The notes below the pieces were generated by a model, which was given only the letters and a program-made list of their open reading frames with translations, was not told where the DNA came from and ran no database searches. The translations under genes and the position numbers were made by a program. 64,000 nucleotides of DNA from Phycisphaerae bacterium (GTDB lineage Bacteria; Planctomycetota; Phycisphaerae; SM23-33): assembly GCA_030745875.1 (NCBI GenBank), contig JASLNT010000090.1, positions 102,604 to 166,603 of the forward strand. Reading direction: 5' to 3'. This document shows, piece after piece, positions 34,291 through 43,211 of this stretch; within the stretch, counting starts at the first letter, position 1, and each line of letters begins with the position of its first letter.

Positions 34291-35916
34291 TTAGTTCTCG
34301 TTGGCTCTGAGTTTTCGGGCTGTATTGACGAGTTTTACGAATTCCTTGCGGTATCCTTCCGGATCGTCGCCAATTGCCGATTCGGCCAGTTCGGCGACCG
34401 CGTCCAGCGTGTATCCGCCCTTATACTGCGACTTTCGCAGGAGCATTCCGAACGATGCAACTGATGATGCGAACCGGAAGTCCTTGGAGGTCTTATCGAT
34501 GCTCTTCCCGTCGTCGCGGACAACGATGTCCATCCGCGTGGACTTATCCCCGTCAGGCTTCTTATAACGCAGCTTCACGGTCATCATCTCTCCGCTGCTG
34601 TCGGCGGCGGTTGAGGTTGTCGAACTGGAGTACTTAAGCTTGTCGACGCTGGGGACGTTGACTTTCACGCCAGCGGGCACTATCTGGTAGAGCGCCGTGA
34701 CGGTGTGTCCTGCTCCGATATCTCCGGCGTCCTTCTTGTCGTCGTTGAAGTCCTCTTTGTTGAGCATGCGGTTTTCGTAACCGATCAGTCGGTACGCAAC
34801 GACTTGGGCGGGATTGAACTCCACCTGGATCTTCACGTCTTTTGCGATAGTGACCAGCGTTCCGCACATTTCGCGGACAAGCACTTTCCTGGCTTCGGAC
34901 TCGCTGTCGATGTAAGCGTAATTCCCGTTGCCCTTGTCGGCGAGCTTCTCCATGCGGGAGTCCTTGTAGTTGCCCATGCCGAATCCGAGAACGCTTAGAA
35001 ACACGCCGCTGGAGGCCTTCTTTTCGATCAGGCGGATCAACTCGCTGTTGTTGGTGGTCCCGATGTTGAAATCACCGTCAGTAGCCAGAATAACCCTGTT
35101 CGTTCCGCCCTTGATGAAGTTTGAAACTGCGACGTTGTACGCCAGTTCAATTCCCGCTCCCCCGTTAGTGCTTCCGCCCGACTGCAGTTTGTCCAGTGCG
35201 GAGATTATAGCTTCTTTTCTATCGCACGACGTCGAATCGAGCACCAGGCCCGACGCCCCCGCATACACCGCTATCGCCACCCGATCGCCCTCGCCGAGTT
35301 GTTCGACGAGCATTTTCATGGCCGCTTTCACTAAGGGCAGTTTGTTGGGCGAGCCCATCGAACCGGACACGTCCAGCAGGAACACCAGGTTGCTGTTTGG
35401 ACGTTTGGTCGGGTCGAGTTCTCGGCCTTTCAATGCGATTCGTACGAGACGGTGTTTCGGCTCCCACGGGCAGGACGCCGCCTGGGCGTGCACTGCGAAC
35501 GGATGGGGCGACCTGGAGGTCGGTTGATCGTATGCGTACGTGAAGTAGTTTATCATTTCCTCGATTCGAACCGCCCCGGGCGGGGGGAGTTGGTTGTGGG
35601 TGAGGAAACGTCGGATATTGGCGTATGAGGCGGTGTCTACGTCTGTCGAAAAGGTGGAAAGCGGATGGTCGGTGACCAGCCTGAAGGAATTGTCGACGAT
35701 GCGGTCGTAGGTTTCGGTGTTGTGGTGAATCTCAGGGCGGGGGCTTTCAGACACTACGGCTTTGGTGAGGCCTGGCATTGCGGCAGGTCGTGAAACCTGC
35801 ATTTCACTCCGGTCCATTCCCGAGTATCTCATCGGAACACCACAGCCGAGAAAGACTATGGTTCCAACGCCCGCCAGCACGATCAACAGCAGTGATGTTT
35901 TCGCGATTGTTTTCAT
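34291..35916 (-). CDS. von Willebrand factor A lipoprotein (YfbK-like)
   Basis: The 541-residue protein has a lipobox (FLGC, Cys 25), so it is lipid-anchored. Residues 80-150 form the YfbK/von_Willebrand N-terminal region (NPLSTFS-like HPLSTFSTDVDTASYANIRRF), 175-340 the vWA domain with an intact MIDAS motif DVSGSMG at 182-188, and the C-terminus a DUF3520-like domain. The family occurs widely next to ECF sigma genes and is thought to act as a metal-dependent adhesion or scaffold protein. Here the gene is divergent from an ECF sigma gene. CGVPMRYSG directly after the lipidated Cys recurs in the small lipoprotein at 37802. Confidence 0.92.
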   Translation of the reverse strand: MKTIAKTSLLLIVLAGVGTIVFLGCGVPMRYSGMDRSEMQVSRPAAMPGLTKAVVSESPRPEIHHNTETYDRIVDNSFRLVTDHPLSTFSTDVDTASYANIRRFLTHNQLPPPGAVRIEEMINYFTYAYDQPTSRSPHPFAVHAQAASCPWEPKHRLVRIALKGRELDPTKRPNSNLVFLLDVSGSMGSPNKLPLVKAAMKMLVEQLGEGDRVAIAVYAGASGLVLDSTSCDRKEAIISALDKLQSGGSTNGGAGIELAYNVAVSNFIKGGTNRVILATDGDFNIGTTNNSELIRLIEKKASSGVFLSVLGFGMGNYKDSRMEKLADKGNGNYAYIDSESEARKVLVREMCGTLVTIAKDVKIQVEFNPAQVVAYRLIGYENRMLNKEDFNDDKKDAGDIGAGHTVTALYQIVPAGVKVNVPSVDKLKYSSSTTSTAADSSGEMMTVKLRYKKPDGDKSTRMDIVVRDDGKSIDKTSKDFRFASSVASFGMLLRKSQYKGGYTLDAVAELAESAIGDDPEGYRKEFVKLVNTARKLRANEN

Positions 35917-35996
35917 TGTTGAGTTCCTTTCGCGGTTTGAGGTTCACTGTTCCATATCCGCAGCGTAGGGATTTGCGCAGAATAAAATTGACTTGC

Positions 35997-36605
35997 ATGG
36001 ATTCGGCGCTGTTGACGCGGTGTGTGGTTCTCGTTGACAATAGCGTCCGCGTGGAACAAACAGAGCAACAACTTGTATCCCGATCGCTGGCTGGCGAGGA
36101 GTCGGCTTGCAGGCAGTTGTACCAGGCCCACGCCGGTCGGGTGGCGGCTTACTTCCGCCGTAGCGGTTTCGACAGTTCGCTCACAGCGGATCTCACGCAG
36201 GAGACGTTCGTGCGCGTATTCAGTTCGCTGGGCGGATACGACCCGGAACGGGGCGCGTTCGGCGCGTGGTTGTCGGCTATAGCGCGGAATGTGGCGCGCA
36301 AGTGCTGGCGCCGCCGGACGACCGCCAACACTTTCGATCCTGAACTGGCTGATGCGATGTTTGCGATACCGGCGGAGGCGTCCAGCACACCCGAACAGCG
36401 CGAAGAAAACTCCGCCGTCGCCGAATGTGTCTCGCACCTCGACCAGCAGTTGGGAGAACTTGTCCGCATGAGATACGTTCGCGGTATGACCACGCGCGGT
36501 ATCGCCGCCGAAGCGGGCATGCCCGAAGCGACTGTTCGCAGCCGTCTGGGCGAGGCTTTGGACTGTATCGCCAGATGCTTGCGGGGAAAGGGGATAGTGC
36601 AATGA
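35997..36605 (+). CDS. ECF-type RNA polymerase sigma factor
   Basis: The 202-residue protein has sigma region 2 (LYQAHAGRVAAYFRR, LTADLTQETFVRVFSSLGGY and AWLSAIARNVARKCWRR) and sigma region 4 (ELVRMRYVRGMTTRGIAAE, AGMPEATVRSRLGEAL). It lacks regions 1 and 3, as in extracytoplasmic-function factors. The start at 35997 is tentative: no ribosome-binding site is visible, and a GTG at 36051 just before the conserved EQTEQQLVSRS is an alternative. The stop overlaps a 20-codon ORF (ATGA), followed by a membrane-anchored protein likely to control it. Confidence 0.92.
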   Translation: MDSALLTRCVVLVDNSVRVEQTEQQLVSRSLAGEESACRQLYQAHAGRVAAYFRRSGFDSSLTADLTQETFVRVFSSLGGYDPERGAFGAWLSAIARNVARKCWRRRTTANTFDPELADAMFAIPAEASSTPEQREENSAVAECVSHLDQQLGELVRMRYVRGMTTRGIAAEAGMPEATVRSRLGEALDCIARCLRGKGIVQ

Positions 36606-36664
36606 CGGACGTAAAAACATCCTGTTTCTGCGCAAAACGCCGGTATTGGAATATAGGTGTGTAG
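36602..36664 (+). CDS. 20-codon ORF between sigma factor and its likely partner
   Basis: ATG at 36602 overlaps the sigma stop (ATGA). The 20 codons end at TAG two bases before the next gene's ATG, so the frame fills the gap exactly. The peptide contains CFC and a basic segment KRRYW. It may merely carry ribosomes from one gene to the next, or be the remnant of a longer coding start. No family is recognised. Confidence 0.3.
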   Translation: MTDVKTSCFCAKRRYWNIGV

Positions 36665-36666
36665 CG

Positions 36667-37812
36667 ATGGACGACAAGAATGACACAACCCGATCGCGCG
36701 TTGACGGCCTGCTGCAACAGTGGGGCGCTGCTGAAGCGGCGAAACAGGCCGCCGAGGAATTGTCAGCTCCGGTCGCGCCCAAGGCCGCGCCAAGCCCCGG
36801 ACGCTCTCGCGCCGGTGTCCTGCTGCGATGGGCGCCGGTGGGCATTGCAGCATCGCTCCTGTTGGCTTCGGGAGTGCTGTTCATGTCGTCGAGGCATGGG
36901 TCGGAGTATTCCGTGGAGCCCCGGGCGACGCGGGCTCCGGGCGGTGAACATATCGCCAAATCCGTCCCCGAGACCCAGCCCGTAGATTTGTCCGTAGAAC
37001 TTGCCGCCGCCCGCGCCGAGGCGATCGAGGCCCGCTCCCAGGCTGCGGAAGCCCGCACCGCGATTGCTAAAGTGCTCGAACAGAAGCAGGCTGACGACTT
37101 GAGAATCAAAGAGCTTCGCGCGCAGATTACCCGCCAAAGCCGCAAGGTGGTTGGAGATCGAACCGAATGGAAGGTCATGGAGACCAAGCTCACCTCGCTG
37201 ATCAGCAAGGCCGAGCAATCGACTAAAGACGCAAGGGGCGAATTGCAGAAGGTTCAAAAGGAACTCGCCGACGCCAAAGCCGCCGGAATAAAAACGCCCG
37301 CTGACAATGAAGAACTGAAGAGTCTGAAGACTCGATTGGCTGTGGCGGTTAGCGAACTGAAACGCCAGCAAGATACATTCCGCACCGCCAACGCCGAAAG
37401 AGACAAAGCCAAACAAGCTCTCGCCGCACTAAAGGCCAATCACCAAGCCTCGCTCGATCAGATACGTCGAGTCTATCTTGCAGCTTCTGCTCCGGGCAAG
37501 ACGGGTTTGGCTGCGTTGCAGGAGGCGATAAAACGCAGAGGACTGCTGAAGCGGTGTGTTGCACTGCAGCGAAAGGCGCGTACCGCCGCCGACAAGAAGC
37601 TGCTGGCCCGGACCGAAGTAGTGCTCACACGTCTGGGTCTGTTGGACCTTTCCGACTCCAGTGCTGTTCGCAGTTACGTTACCCGACTTAACAAGAGCGA
37701 CCTGCTGGCTTCGCTCGATGCGTCACTGGGCCCGATGTCGGCGGACGCCGACACGCAGGATTGGTTGTTCGAGACGAATCTGATACTTACGGGAGTTCAG
37801 CGTGTTGGCTAA
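36667..37812 (+). CDS. Membrane-anchored coiled-coil protein, possible anti-sigma factor
   Basis: The 381-residue product has a short cytoplasmic N-terminus, one membrane helix (about 51-74, WAPVGIAASLLLASGVLF), and a long Ala/Glu/Lys/Gln-rich coiled coil (about 105-275). A helical C-terminal region of some 100 residues reads RRVYLAASAPGKTGLAAL and LLDLSDSSAVRSYVTRLN. No zinc-binding anti-sigma motif (HxxxCxxC) is present in this protein. The position right after an ECF sigma gene and the topology suggest that it tethers or regulates the sigma factor, but this is inference. The stop overlaps the next lipoprotein gene. Confidence 0.75.
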   Translation: MDDKNDTTRSRVDGLLQQWGAAEAAKQAAEELSAPVAPKAAPSPGRSRAGVLLRWAPVGIAASLLLASGVLFMSSRHGSEYSVEPRATRAPGGEHIAKSVPETQPVDLSVELAAARAEAIEARSQAAEARTAIAKVLEQKQADDLRIKELRAQITRQSRKVVGDRTEWKVMETKLTSLISKAEQSTKDARGELQKVQKELADAKAAGIKTPADNEELKSLKTRLAVAVSELKRQQDTFRTANAERDKAKQALAALKANHQASLDQIRRVYLAASAPGKTGLAALQEAIKRRGLLKRCVALQRKARTAADKKLLARTEVVLTRLGLLDLSDSSAVRSYVTRLNKSDLLASLDASLGPMSADADTQDWLFETNLILTGVQRVG

Positions 37813-38206
37813 TCGGAAAACACTACTACTGGCCCTGGCGGTTGTCTCGTTTATCGTTGGGTGCGGGGTTATGCGGTATTCCGGTAAGTTCCCCCAAGTC
37901 GACAAGAGCACGGCGCCCGGCCTTGTGGTAAATGAGATGATTGTCTATCGCGAGGCCCTTGCGCTGATAGACAAGCTTGAATACGCCCTTGCCGCTCCAA
38001 AACTCCAACAGGTCACCGGGCAGTTCGAATCCGCCGGAGACACCGCCCATGCGGCCGAATCGATGTTCTGGCTGGGTTTCTGCCGTGAGAAACTCCACCG
38101 CGACGACCAGGCCAGACAAACGTACGTTACGGTGATTGAGCGATTCTCGGAATCCAAACCCGCCGAATACGCCCAGCAGAGACTCGATGCGATGAATCAA
38201 CCGTAG
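37802..38206 (+). CDS. Small TPR-like lipoprotein
   Basis: The product has 134 residues. It starts at a GTG that overlaps the previous gene by 11 bases, with GGGAG five bases upstream. The lipobox is FIVGC (Cys 21). Residues 45-130 form helical hairpins with TPR-like spacing (AAESMFWLGFCREKLHRDDQ and YVTVIERFSESKPAEYAQQR), similar to YbgF/BamD-type repeats. The residues after the lipidated Cys read GVMRYSG, nearly identical to GVPMRYSG in the vWA lipoprotein across the sigma gene. It is the last gene of the sigma operon and is probably an envelope partner of that system. Confidence 0.8.
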   Translation: MLANRKTLLLALAVVSFIVGCGVMRYSGKFPQVDKSTAPGLVVNEMIVYREALALIDKLEYALAAPKLQQVTGQFESAGDTAHAAESMFWLGFCREKLHRDDQARQTYVTVIERFSESKPAEYAQQRLDAMNQP

Positions 38207-38244
38207 CATTCCGGGGGCGACGCCGGTTTAAACACTCGAAAATC

Positions 38245-38273
38245 TTGACCGGGGAGGTCCTGTTCAATACCAT
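38245..38273 (+). promoter_or_regulatory. Possible promoter of the MBL-fold gene
   Basis: TTGACC (five of six), a 17-base spacer and TACCAT (four of six) end 37 bases before the ATG. It lies in the 104-base gap after the sigma operon. Confidence 0.4.
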
Positions 38274-38310
38274 GTGCAATTCGAGTTTCTCCCGCCGTTA
38301 GGGCGCCGTT

Positions 38311-39174
38311 ATGAAGATTCGTCCCTACAGACTTTCGCAGCTTGAATACGAGGATTTTTCCATCGCCGGTTACAGTGTGGCCGGTGAGGAAACCGTCATA
38401 GTTGCGCCGGAATTCGACTGTGTTTTCGATATCGGAAAATGCCCGCGCGAAGCCCTGACCGTAAACCACGTCCTGCTGACTCACGGCCACGCCGATCACG
38501 TAGCCGGAATCACGTACTACTTCGCCCAGCGAGATTTTCAGGGGATGGCCAATGGGATGGCGATTGTTCCAGCCAATCTCGTTCAGCCCCTGGAAGCCCT
38601 GATGCAGGCATGGGGCCGTGTTGAAGGGCATGTGCCCCCGTGCAGATTCATCGGCATGCGAGATGGTGACGATTACGAGATAAGGCGAGATCTGATTGTC
38701 AGGGCGTTCGCATCCCGCCACATTCCAGGCTCGCTGGGGTACTCGATTATTGAAGTCCGCCGAAAACTCAAACCCGAGTTTCTGGACCTTACCGGCCCGC
38801 AGATCGTGGAACTGAAGGAAAAGGGCGTCGAGATCACGACACGCCTTGAAATACCGCACATCGCCTATCTAGGCGATACCGGAGTATCCGACTACGCCTC
38901 ATTACCGCATGTGGCCAGGGCGAAGGTGCTGCTGGTCGAATGTACGTTCTTTGACGACGAACACGCCTCGCGGGCCAAAGAAGGAAGGCACATACACGTT
39001 CGCGACCTTCGGGAGCTCCTCGACGGGATGGAGAACGAACATATTGTTATCGTGCACGTCACCCGTCGGACAAACATGTCGGCGGCAAGGAAATTGCTGA
39101 AGAAATCCTTGCCCAAAGATGTCGCCAAACGCGTGACGTTCCTTATGAGTCGTAAGTACATTGAAGATGATTAA
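38311..39174 (+). CDS. Metallo-beta-lactamase-fold hydrolase, RNase Z-like
   Basis: The 287-residue protein has the metal-binding motif THGHADH (His 58, His 60, Asp 62, His 63), then ASRHIPGSLGYSI, YLGDTGVSD and VHVTRR, which supply the later His and Asp ligands. This pattern and the end of the chain (ARKLLKKSLP) resemble RNase Z-type enzymes and their non-tRNase relatives. An exosite arm for tRNA binding is not obvious. No signal peptide is present. A tRNA-processing role is possible, but so is a small-molecule hydrolase. It stands alone between the sigma operon and the efflux operon. Confidence 0.82.
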   Translation: MKIRPYRLSQLEYEDFSIAGYSVAGEETVIVAPEFDCVFDIGKCPREALTVNHVLLTHGHADHVAGITYYFAQRDFQGMANGMAIVPANLVQPLEALMQAWGRVEGHVPPCRFIGMRDGDDYEIRRDLIVRAFASRHIPGSLGYSIIEVRRKLKPEFLDLTGPQIVELKEKGVEITTRLEIPHIAYLGDTGVSDYASLPHVARAKVLLVECTFFDDEHASRAKEGRHIHVRDLRELLDGMENEHIVIVHVTRRTNMSAARKLLKKSLPKDVAKRVTFLMSRKYIEDD

Positions 39175-39400
39175 TCGTCGGCTGGGCGGCGCATCGCAGC
39201 ATAATCGGGTAAGTTCTGTCAGGCATTGGCTTGGTGTGTGAGACGGTACTGAAGTAAATCTGAAAATAATGTCCAATTTTGCGGCGAGCGGCGGATCTAT
39301 AGTGTGAAATAACGCCTGAATGCAATTGGGAACAATCACGCCGCCTACCGCACAATAGCGATCAGAATGAACGGAGAATCGGTTCTTGTCGGAGATACGG

Positions 39401-41179
39401 ATGTTACGAAAGACAGGTCTATCGATCGTCGCACTGACGGTGTCAATGACCGTGTTGTCCGGGTGCTCTCCGGCGTGGTTTGCAAGATGGGCCGATCGCG
39501 ACGCGTACGGGACCATTTCCGAGGGGCAGGCTTCGGCGTTGGGCAAGGGGTACAGGTTCGACATCGCATACAATCCGGTCGATTGTGATAATTACCTCAG
39601 AAAAGCCAAGGATGAAACTGAAAGCGAAGTGGATGTGTTGTCCCTCGAAGACGCCCTGAAGGTGGCGTTCAAGAACAGTAGAGCGTTTCAGACAAGGAAA
39701 GAGGCCCTCTACAGTTCAGCTCTGTCGCTGGCGAATCTCTCCCGGGGGTGGGAAACCGTCCTGCCGGCTGGCGAGGTCAATTCCACCGGTGAGATGATAC
39801 GCACCAACAAAGGCGCTCCCGAAGGCGGCGTCGACAGCACAAACAGGTATATCAACGGGGACGGAAGCTACACCCTCACCAGGCAGCTTGTCGGGGGCGG
39901 ACTCCTGACCCTCGGGGCGTCCATGAACTTCGCGACTAACTTCCTGGGCCTGTCCGATTCGCAAGCCGGTTCGCTCGTCGAGGGCGGATTAACCCAGCCG
40001 TTGCTCCGAGGCGCGTGGAGAGGCCTGGCGCATGAACCGCAGCACCGCCGTGAGAGGGATTTCCTCATTGACGTCTACGAGTTCGACCGATTCAGACAGA
40101 CCTTTGCTGTCGATATTATGCAGAAGTACTACGCAGTTATGACGCTCAAGGACCGGCTCGAAAACAGCCGAACGAACATCGAGCGACTGCGAACGGCGTA
40201 CCTTGTGACTGAGGCGATGGTCGAGGGAGGTGAGCTAACCAGAGCACAGCAAGACCAGGCCGAACAGGACCTGCTGAACGCACAGATTGCTTTGGAACTG
40301 ACTATCCTGGCGTACTCCAACGCGCTGGACAACTTCAAAATCACGCTAGGGCTTCCTATCTCAAAGGATCTGAAACTCGACTATCCCGGCGCCCTGATAC
40401 GGTTGAACGCCAAGGGTCCGCAGGCATTGCCCCTTGCAGAACTGGCGGCGACCAGCACATCCTTCATAACCGACACCGCCCTGCTCAGGGCCAGGGCCAC
40501 CGCGCGGGATGCTGATAAGGATGTCGAAATTGCAGCAGACAATTTCAACCCTCAACTCGATCTTGAACTCAAAGCGTCGGCTCCGGGAACCGACAGAGCC
40601 CAGCCCGGGCGTATCCAGACACACCATCACACCCGCAACGCCAAGCTGATACTGAATTACAATCTCGATCAGATCGCTAATCGGGACGCCTACCGCAATG
40701 CGAAGATCACGAAAAGCCAATCACAAAGATCTCTTTCCCAGGCCGAGGACACCGCTACGCTGAATGTTCGAAACTCATTCCGCTCATTGAAGCAGTCCGG
40801 CCGGAGTTTCAAACTACAGGAAAAGAGCGTCGAAATAGCCAAGCGAAGGACAACGCTGCTGGCAATCCAGCGGAAGCAGGGGCAGGCGACTACGCGCGAC
40901 GTCCTGGAGGCCGAAGACGCCCTGAACAATTCGCTCAACGGTCTTACAAGCTCGCTGGTGAACTACACTATCACCAGACTCCAGTTTCTGGCGAGTTTGG
41001 GCATGCTCAGCGTGGATTCAAAAGGAAAGCTCTCTGAACTCAAAACTCCGTTTGGATATGATCGGCTTCAGAAAAGGTATCCCTATCTGAAGTCCGGTAA
41101 GAATAAGAAGGGCGACGCGGCGGCCGTAGATACGAAAAAAGCGGAGAAAGCAGACCCTAAAGAGAAGAACGATGACTAA
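39401..41179 (+). CDS. TolC-family outer-membrane efflux lipoprotein
   Basis: The 592 residues start at the ATG after GGAG, with a lipobox VLSGC near residue 22. The protein shows the two-fold TolC/OEP organisation: LEDALKVAFKNSRAFQTRKE and, after the first barrel strands, long helices (DRLENSRTNIERLRTAYLV, ELTRAQQDQAEQDLLNAQ). A second half carries SQRSLSQAEDTATLNVRNS and QGQATTRDVLEAEDALNN. It would form the outer-membrane channel of a tripartite exporter with the three genes that follow. The C-terminus is a Lys/Asp-rich tail. It overlaps the next gene by eight bases. Confidence 0.88.
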   Translation: MLRKTGLSIVALTVSMTVLSGCSPAWFARWADRDAYGTISEGQASALGKGYRFDIAYNPVDCDNYLRKAKDETESEVDVLSLEDALKVAFKNSRAFQTRKEALYSSALSLANLSRGWETVLPAGEVNSTGEMIRTNKGAPEGGVDSTNRYINGDGSYTLTRQLVGGGLLTLGASMNFATNFLGLSDSQAGSLVEGGLTQPLLRGAWRGLAHEPQHRRERDFLIDVYEFDRFRQTFAVDIMQKYYAVMTLKDRLENSRTNIERLRTAYLVTEAMVEGGELTRAQQDQAEQDLLNAQIALELTILAYSNALDNFKITLGLPISKDLKLDYPGALIRLNAKGPQALPLAELAATSTSFITDTALLRARATARDADKDVEIAADNFNPQLDLELKASAPGTDRAQPGRIQTHHHTRNAKLILNYNLDQIANRDAYRNAKITKSQSQRSLSQAEDTATLNVRNSFRSLKQSGRSFKLQEKSVEIAKRRTTLLAIQRKQGQATTRDVLEAEDALNNSLNGLTSSLVNYTITRLQFLASLGMLSVDSKGKLSELKTPFGYDRLQKRYPYLKSGKNKKGDAAAVDTKKAEKADPKEKNDD

Positions 41180-43211
41180 TAAACTGCTTCTAATTCCAGT
41201 TATATGTCTGGTTATGACTCTGGGCGGATGCTGGCCTTTCGGCGGAGATCAGTCGGCTGCCTCCAAGCAGACCGCTGAGGCTATAAGAGAGACGCTGATC
41301 ATCACTGCCACCGAGGCCGGTACGGTTGAGGCCGAAGAAAAAGTAATTATCGCCAATGAGCTGAAATGGTCCGTGATCATCAAGAAGCTTGTTGAGGAAG
41401 GCACAGTCGTCAAAGAGGGCGATCTGATAGTCGAGTTTGAATCCAAGAAGCTTGAAGACGCCATCGACGCAAAGGAACTGGCGATCAACAACGCGGACCT
41501 GACGCTGGAGCAGGCCAACAAGCAGTTAATCATGGCTGAGAAACAGCAGGCGATCAATCTGGAACAGGCGAAGAACGCCGTACAGGACGCCGAGGAGAAC
41601 CAGGCGGTTTACGAGGAACAGTCAAAAAGCCTGATCGCTCAGCAGAAAGACATCCTGAAACGCGCCGAAGAGAGCCTGACGCGATTCAACTCCAAGGGCG
41701 GTCAGAGGGAAAACGATCTGAGAAACGCCGACATTACCATTGATATGACCGAGAAACAGCTCAAGATCGCCAAGAAGAAGCTGGATTTCAAGAATAAGGT
41801 CAACGCCAACCCCAAGCTGAACAAGCCCTACAGCGAGAGCGAAATAGAATCGGACAAGCTTGCCCTCGAAAACTTGAAGAACACGTTGGAAAAGGCGATT
41901 GCCGCCAGAAAGCTGCTGAAAACATATGAAATTCCCCAACTGGTCAGACAGCTTGAGGAGAATATAAAGCAGGCCAAGGAGGATCTGAAGATACTGGAGA
42001 CTCACACCGTTGTCCAAAAGACGCGTAAGAACACCACTGCGCTCAAGGAAGCCAAGTTAAAACTGGAACAGGCGAAGCTCGGACAGGAAGCCGAACTGAA
42101 GTGGAAGAAGCAGGAGATCAAAGGACTGGAAAAAGCGCTTGATGAACACAAAGAGCAGATGACCGAACTCCGGGAAGATGAGGACAAGCTCAAGGTCACC
42201 GCAGAGCGGGCGGGTCTTGTGCTCTATGATCCCGGGTGGAAGCGCGAGGGTCAGAGACTGCAGGTCAAGGAGGGAGAAGAGATTTATCCGAGGGGGAAAC
42301 TGATGCAGATACCCGACATGACCACGCTTCGGGTCCAAACGATGGTTTTCGAGGCCCTGAGGGAATACGTGACGGTGGAGGAAGACGATACTCCTGCGGC
42401 GACCAAGATCGAAACGTACGTCGGTAAGGGTGTCAGGAGCATCATGGTCAGGTCCAGGTTGAACAAATGGTCGAAGGAGAAGATAGCGGCCAAGTTCCTC
42501 AAACTCAAAGAGGATGAAACCGTACCCAGGATTACCAAGGCTGTCCGAATCGGAAAGATGACCAAGGCCGAGGCCCAAGCCTTCTACGCACGCCTCGAAG
42601 AAAAAGAAGCTGAACTGGCCAAGAAGATGGGTCTGGATATCAGCCCCTTCAAGATCGAGTGGGATCAGCTTTCAGAAGCTCCTCCGAAGAAAGCGGCCAG
42701 TAGACCCGGAGACAAGGAAGGCACGCGAGCCATATTAGTGCTCGATTCATTTGCGAAGAAGACGCAGATCATCGGGCGGGTCGTGGAGTCGTCCCCCTTG
42801 CCCAAGAACACCGGACCGCATTGGCTGAAAACCGGAACCAAGGCGTACGATCTTTATATCGGAGTTGATTGGGAAGCCCATGGATTGACGCCCGGCGAGA
42901 ACCTGAGGCCCGGGATGGGGGGCAAGGTTACTCTCGTGCTGGACGAAATCGAGAACGCACTGACGATCCCCGTACTTTCGGTGTACAACCAGAGGGATAA
43001 GTATTTCTGCATGAAAATCGATGGCGGAAATGCGGTGGAAACTCAGGTCGAGATCGGCAAGATGAATGATTCCCGCGTTCAGATCCTTTCCGGACTCAAG
43101 GAAGGCGACAAGGTGCTGCTGGTCGCCCAATCGGATGAAGGAGCAAATGGCGAGGATGAGGACGAAGACAAGACTTCTTCCGACAATGGCGGGGCTAAGG
43201 CGAGCGAGTAG
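41172..43211 (+). CDS. Membrane-fusion (HlyD/MacA-like) lipoprotein with long coiled coil
   Basis: The 679-residue protein has a lipobox LGGC (Cys 20). The first lipoyl/barrel half (ATEAGTVEAEEKVII, LVEEGTVVKEGDLIVEFES) leads into about 260 residues of Lys/Glu/Gln-rich coiled coil. The second half (LKVTAERAGLVLYDPGW, PRGKLMQIPDMTTLRVQT) and a C-terminal barrel (LRPGMGGKVTLVLDEIENAL) follow. Residues 420-520 are an insertion not usual in MacA. The coiled coil is longer than in typical MacA proteins (about 370-400 residues in total), suggesting a wide periplasmic gap. It sits between the TolC-like and ABC transporter genes and would link them. Confidence 0.87.
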   Translation: MTNKLLLIPVICLVMTLGGCWPFGGDQSAASKQTAEAIRETLIITATEAGTVEAEEKVIIANELKWSVIIKKLVEEGTVVKEGDLIVEFESKKLEDAIDAKELAINNADLTLEQANKQLIMAEKQQAINLEQAKNAVQDAEENQAVYEEQSKSLIAQQKDILKRAEESLTRFNSKGGQRENDLRNADITIDMTEKQLKIAKKKLDFKNKVNANPKLNKPYSESEIESDKLALENLKNTLEKAIAARKLLKTYEIPQLVRQLEENIKQAKEDLKILETHTVVQKTRKNTTALKEAKLKLEQAKLGQEAELKWKKQEIKGLEKALDEHKEQMTELREDEDKLKVTAERAGLVLYDPGWKREGQRLQVKEGEEIYPRGKLMQIPDMTTLRVQTMVFEALREYVTVEEDDTPAATKIETYVGKGVRSIMVRSRLNKWSKEKIAAKFLKLKEDETVPRITKAVRIGKMTKAEAQAFYARLEEKEAELAKKMGLDISPFKIEWDQLSEAPPKKAASRPGDKEGTRAILVLDSFAKKTQIIGRVVESSPLPKNTGPHWLKTGTKAYDLYIGVDWEAHGLTPGENLRPGMGGKVTLVLDEIENALTIPVLSVYNQRDKYFCMKIDGGNAVETQVEIGKMNDSRVQILSGLKEGDKVLLVAQSDEGANGEDEDEDKTSSDNGGAKASE

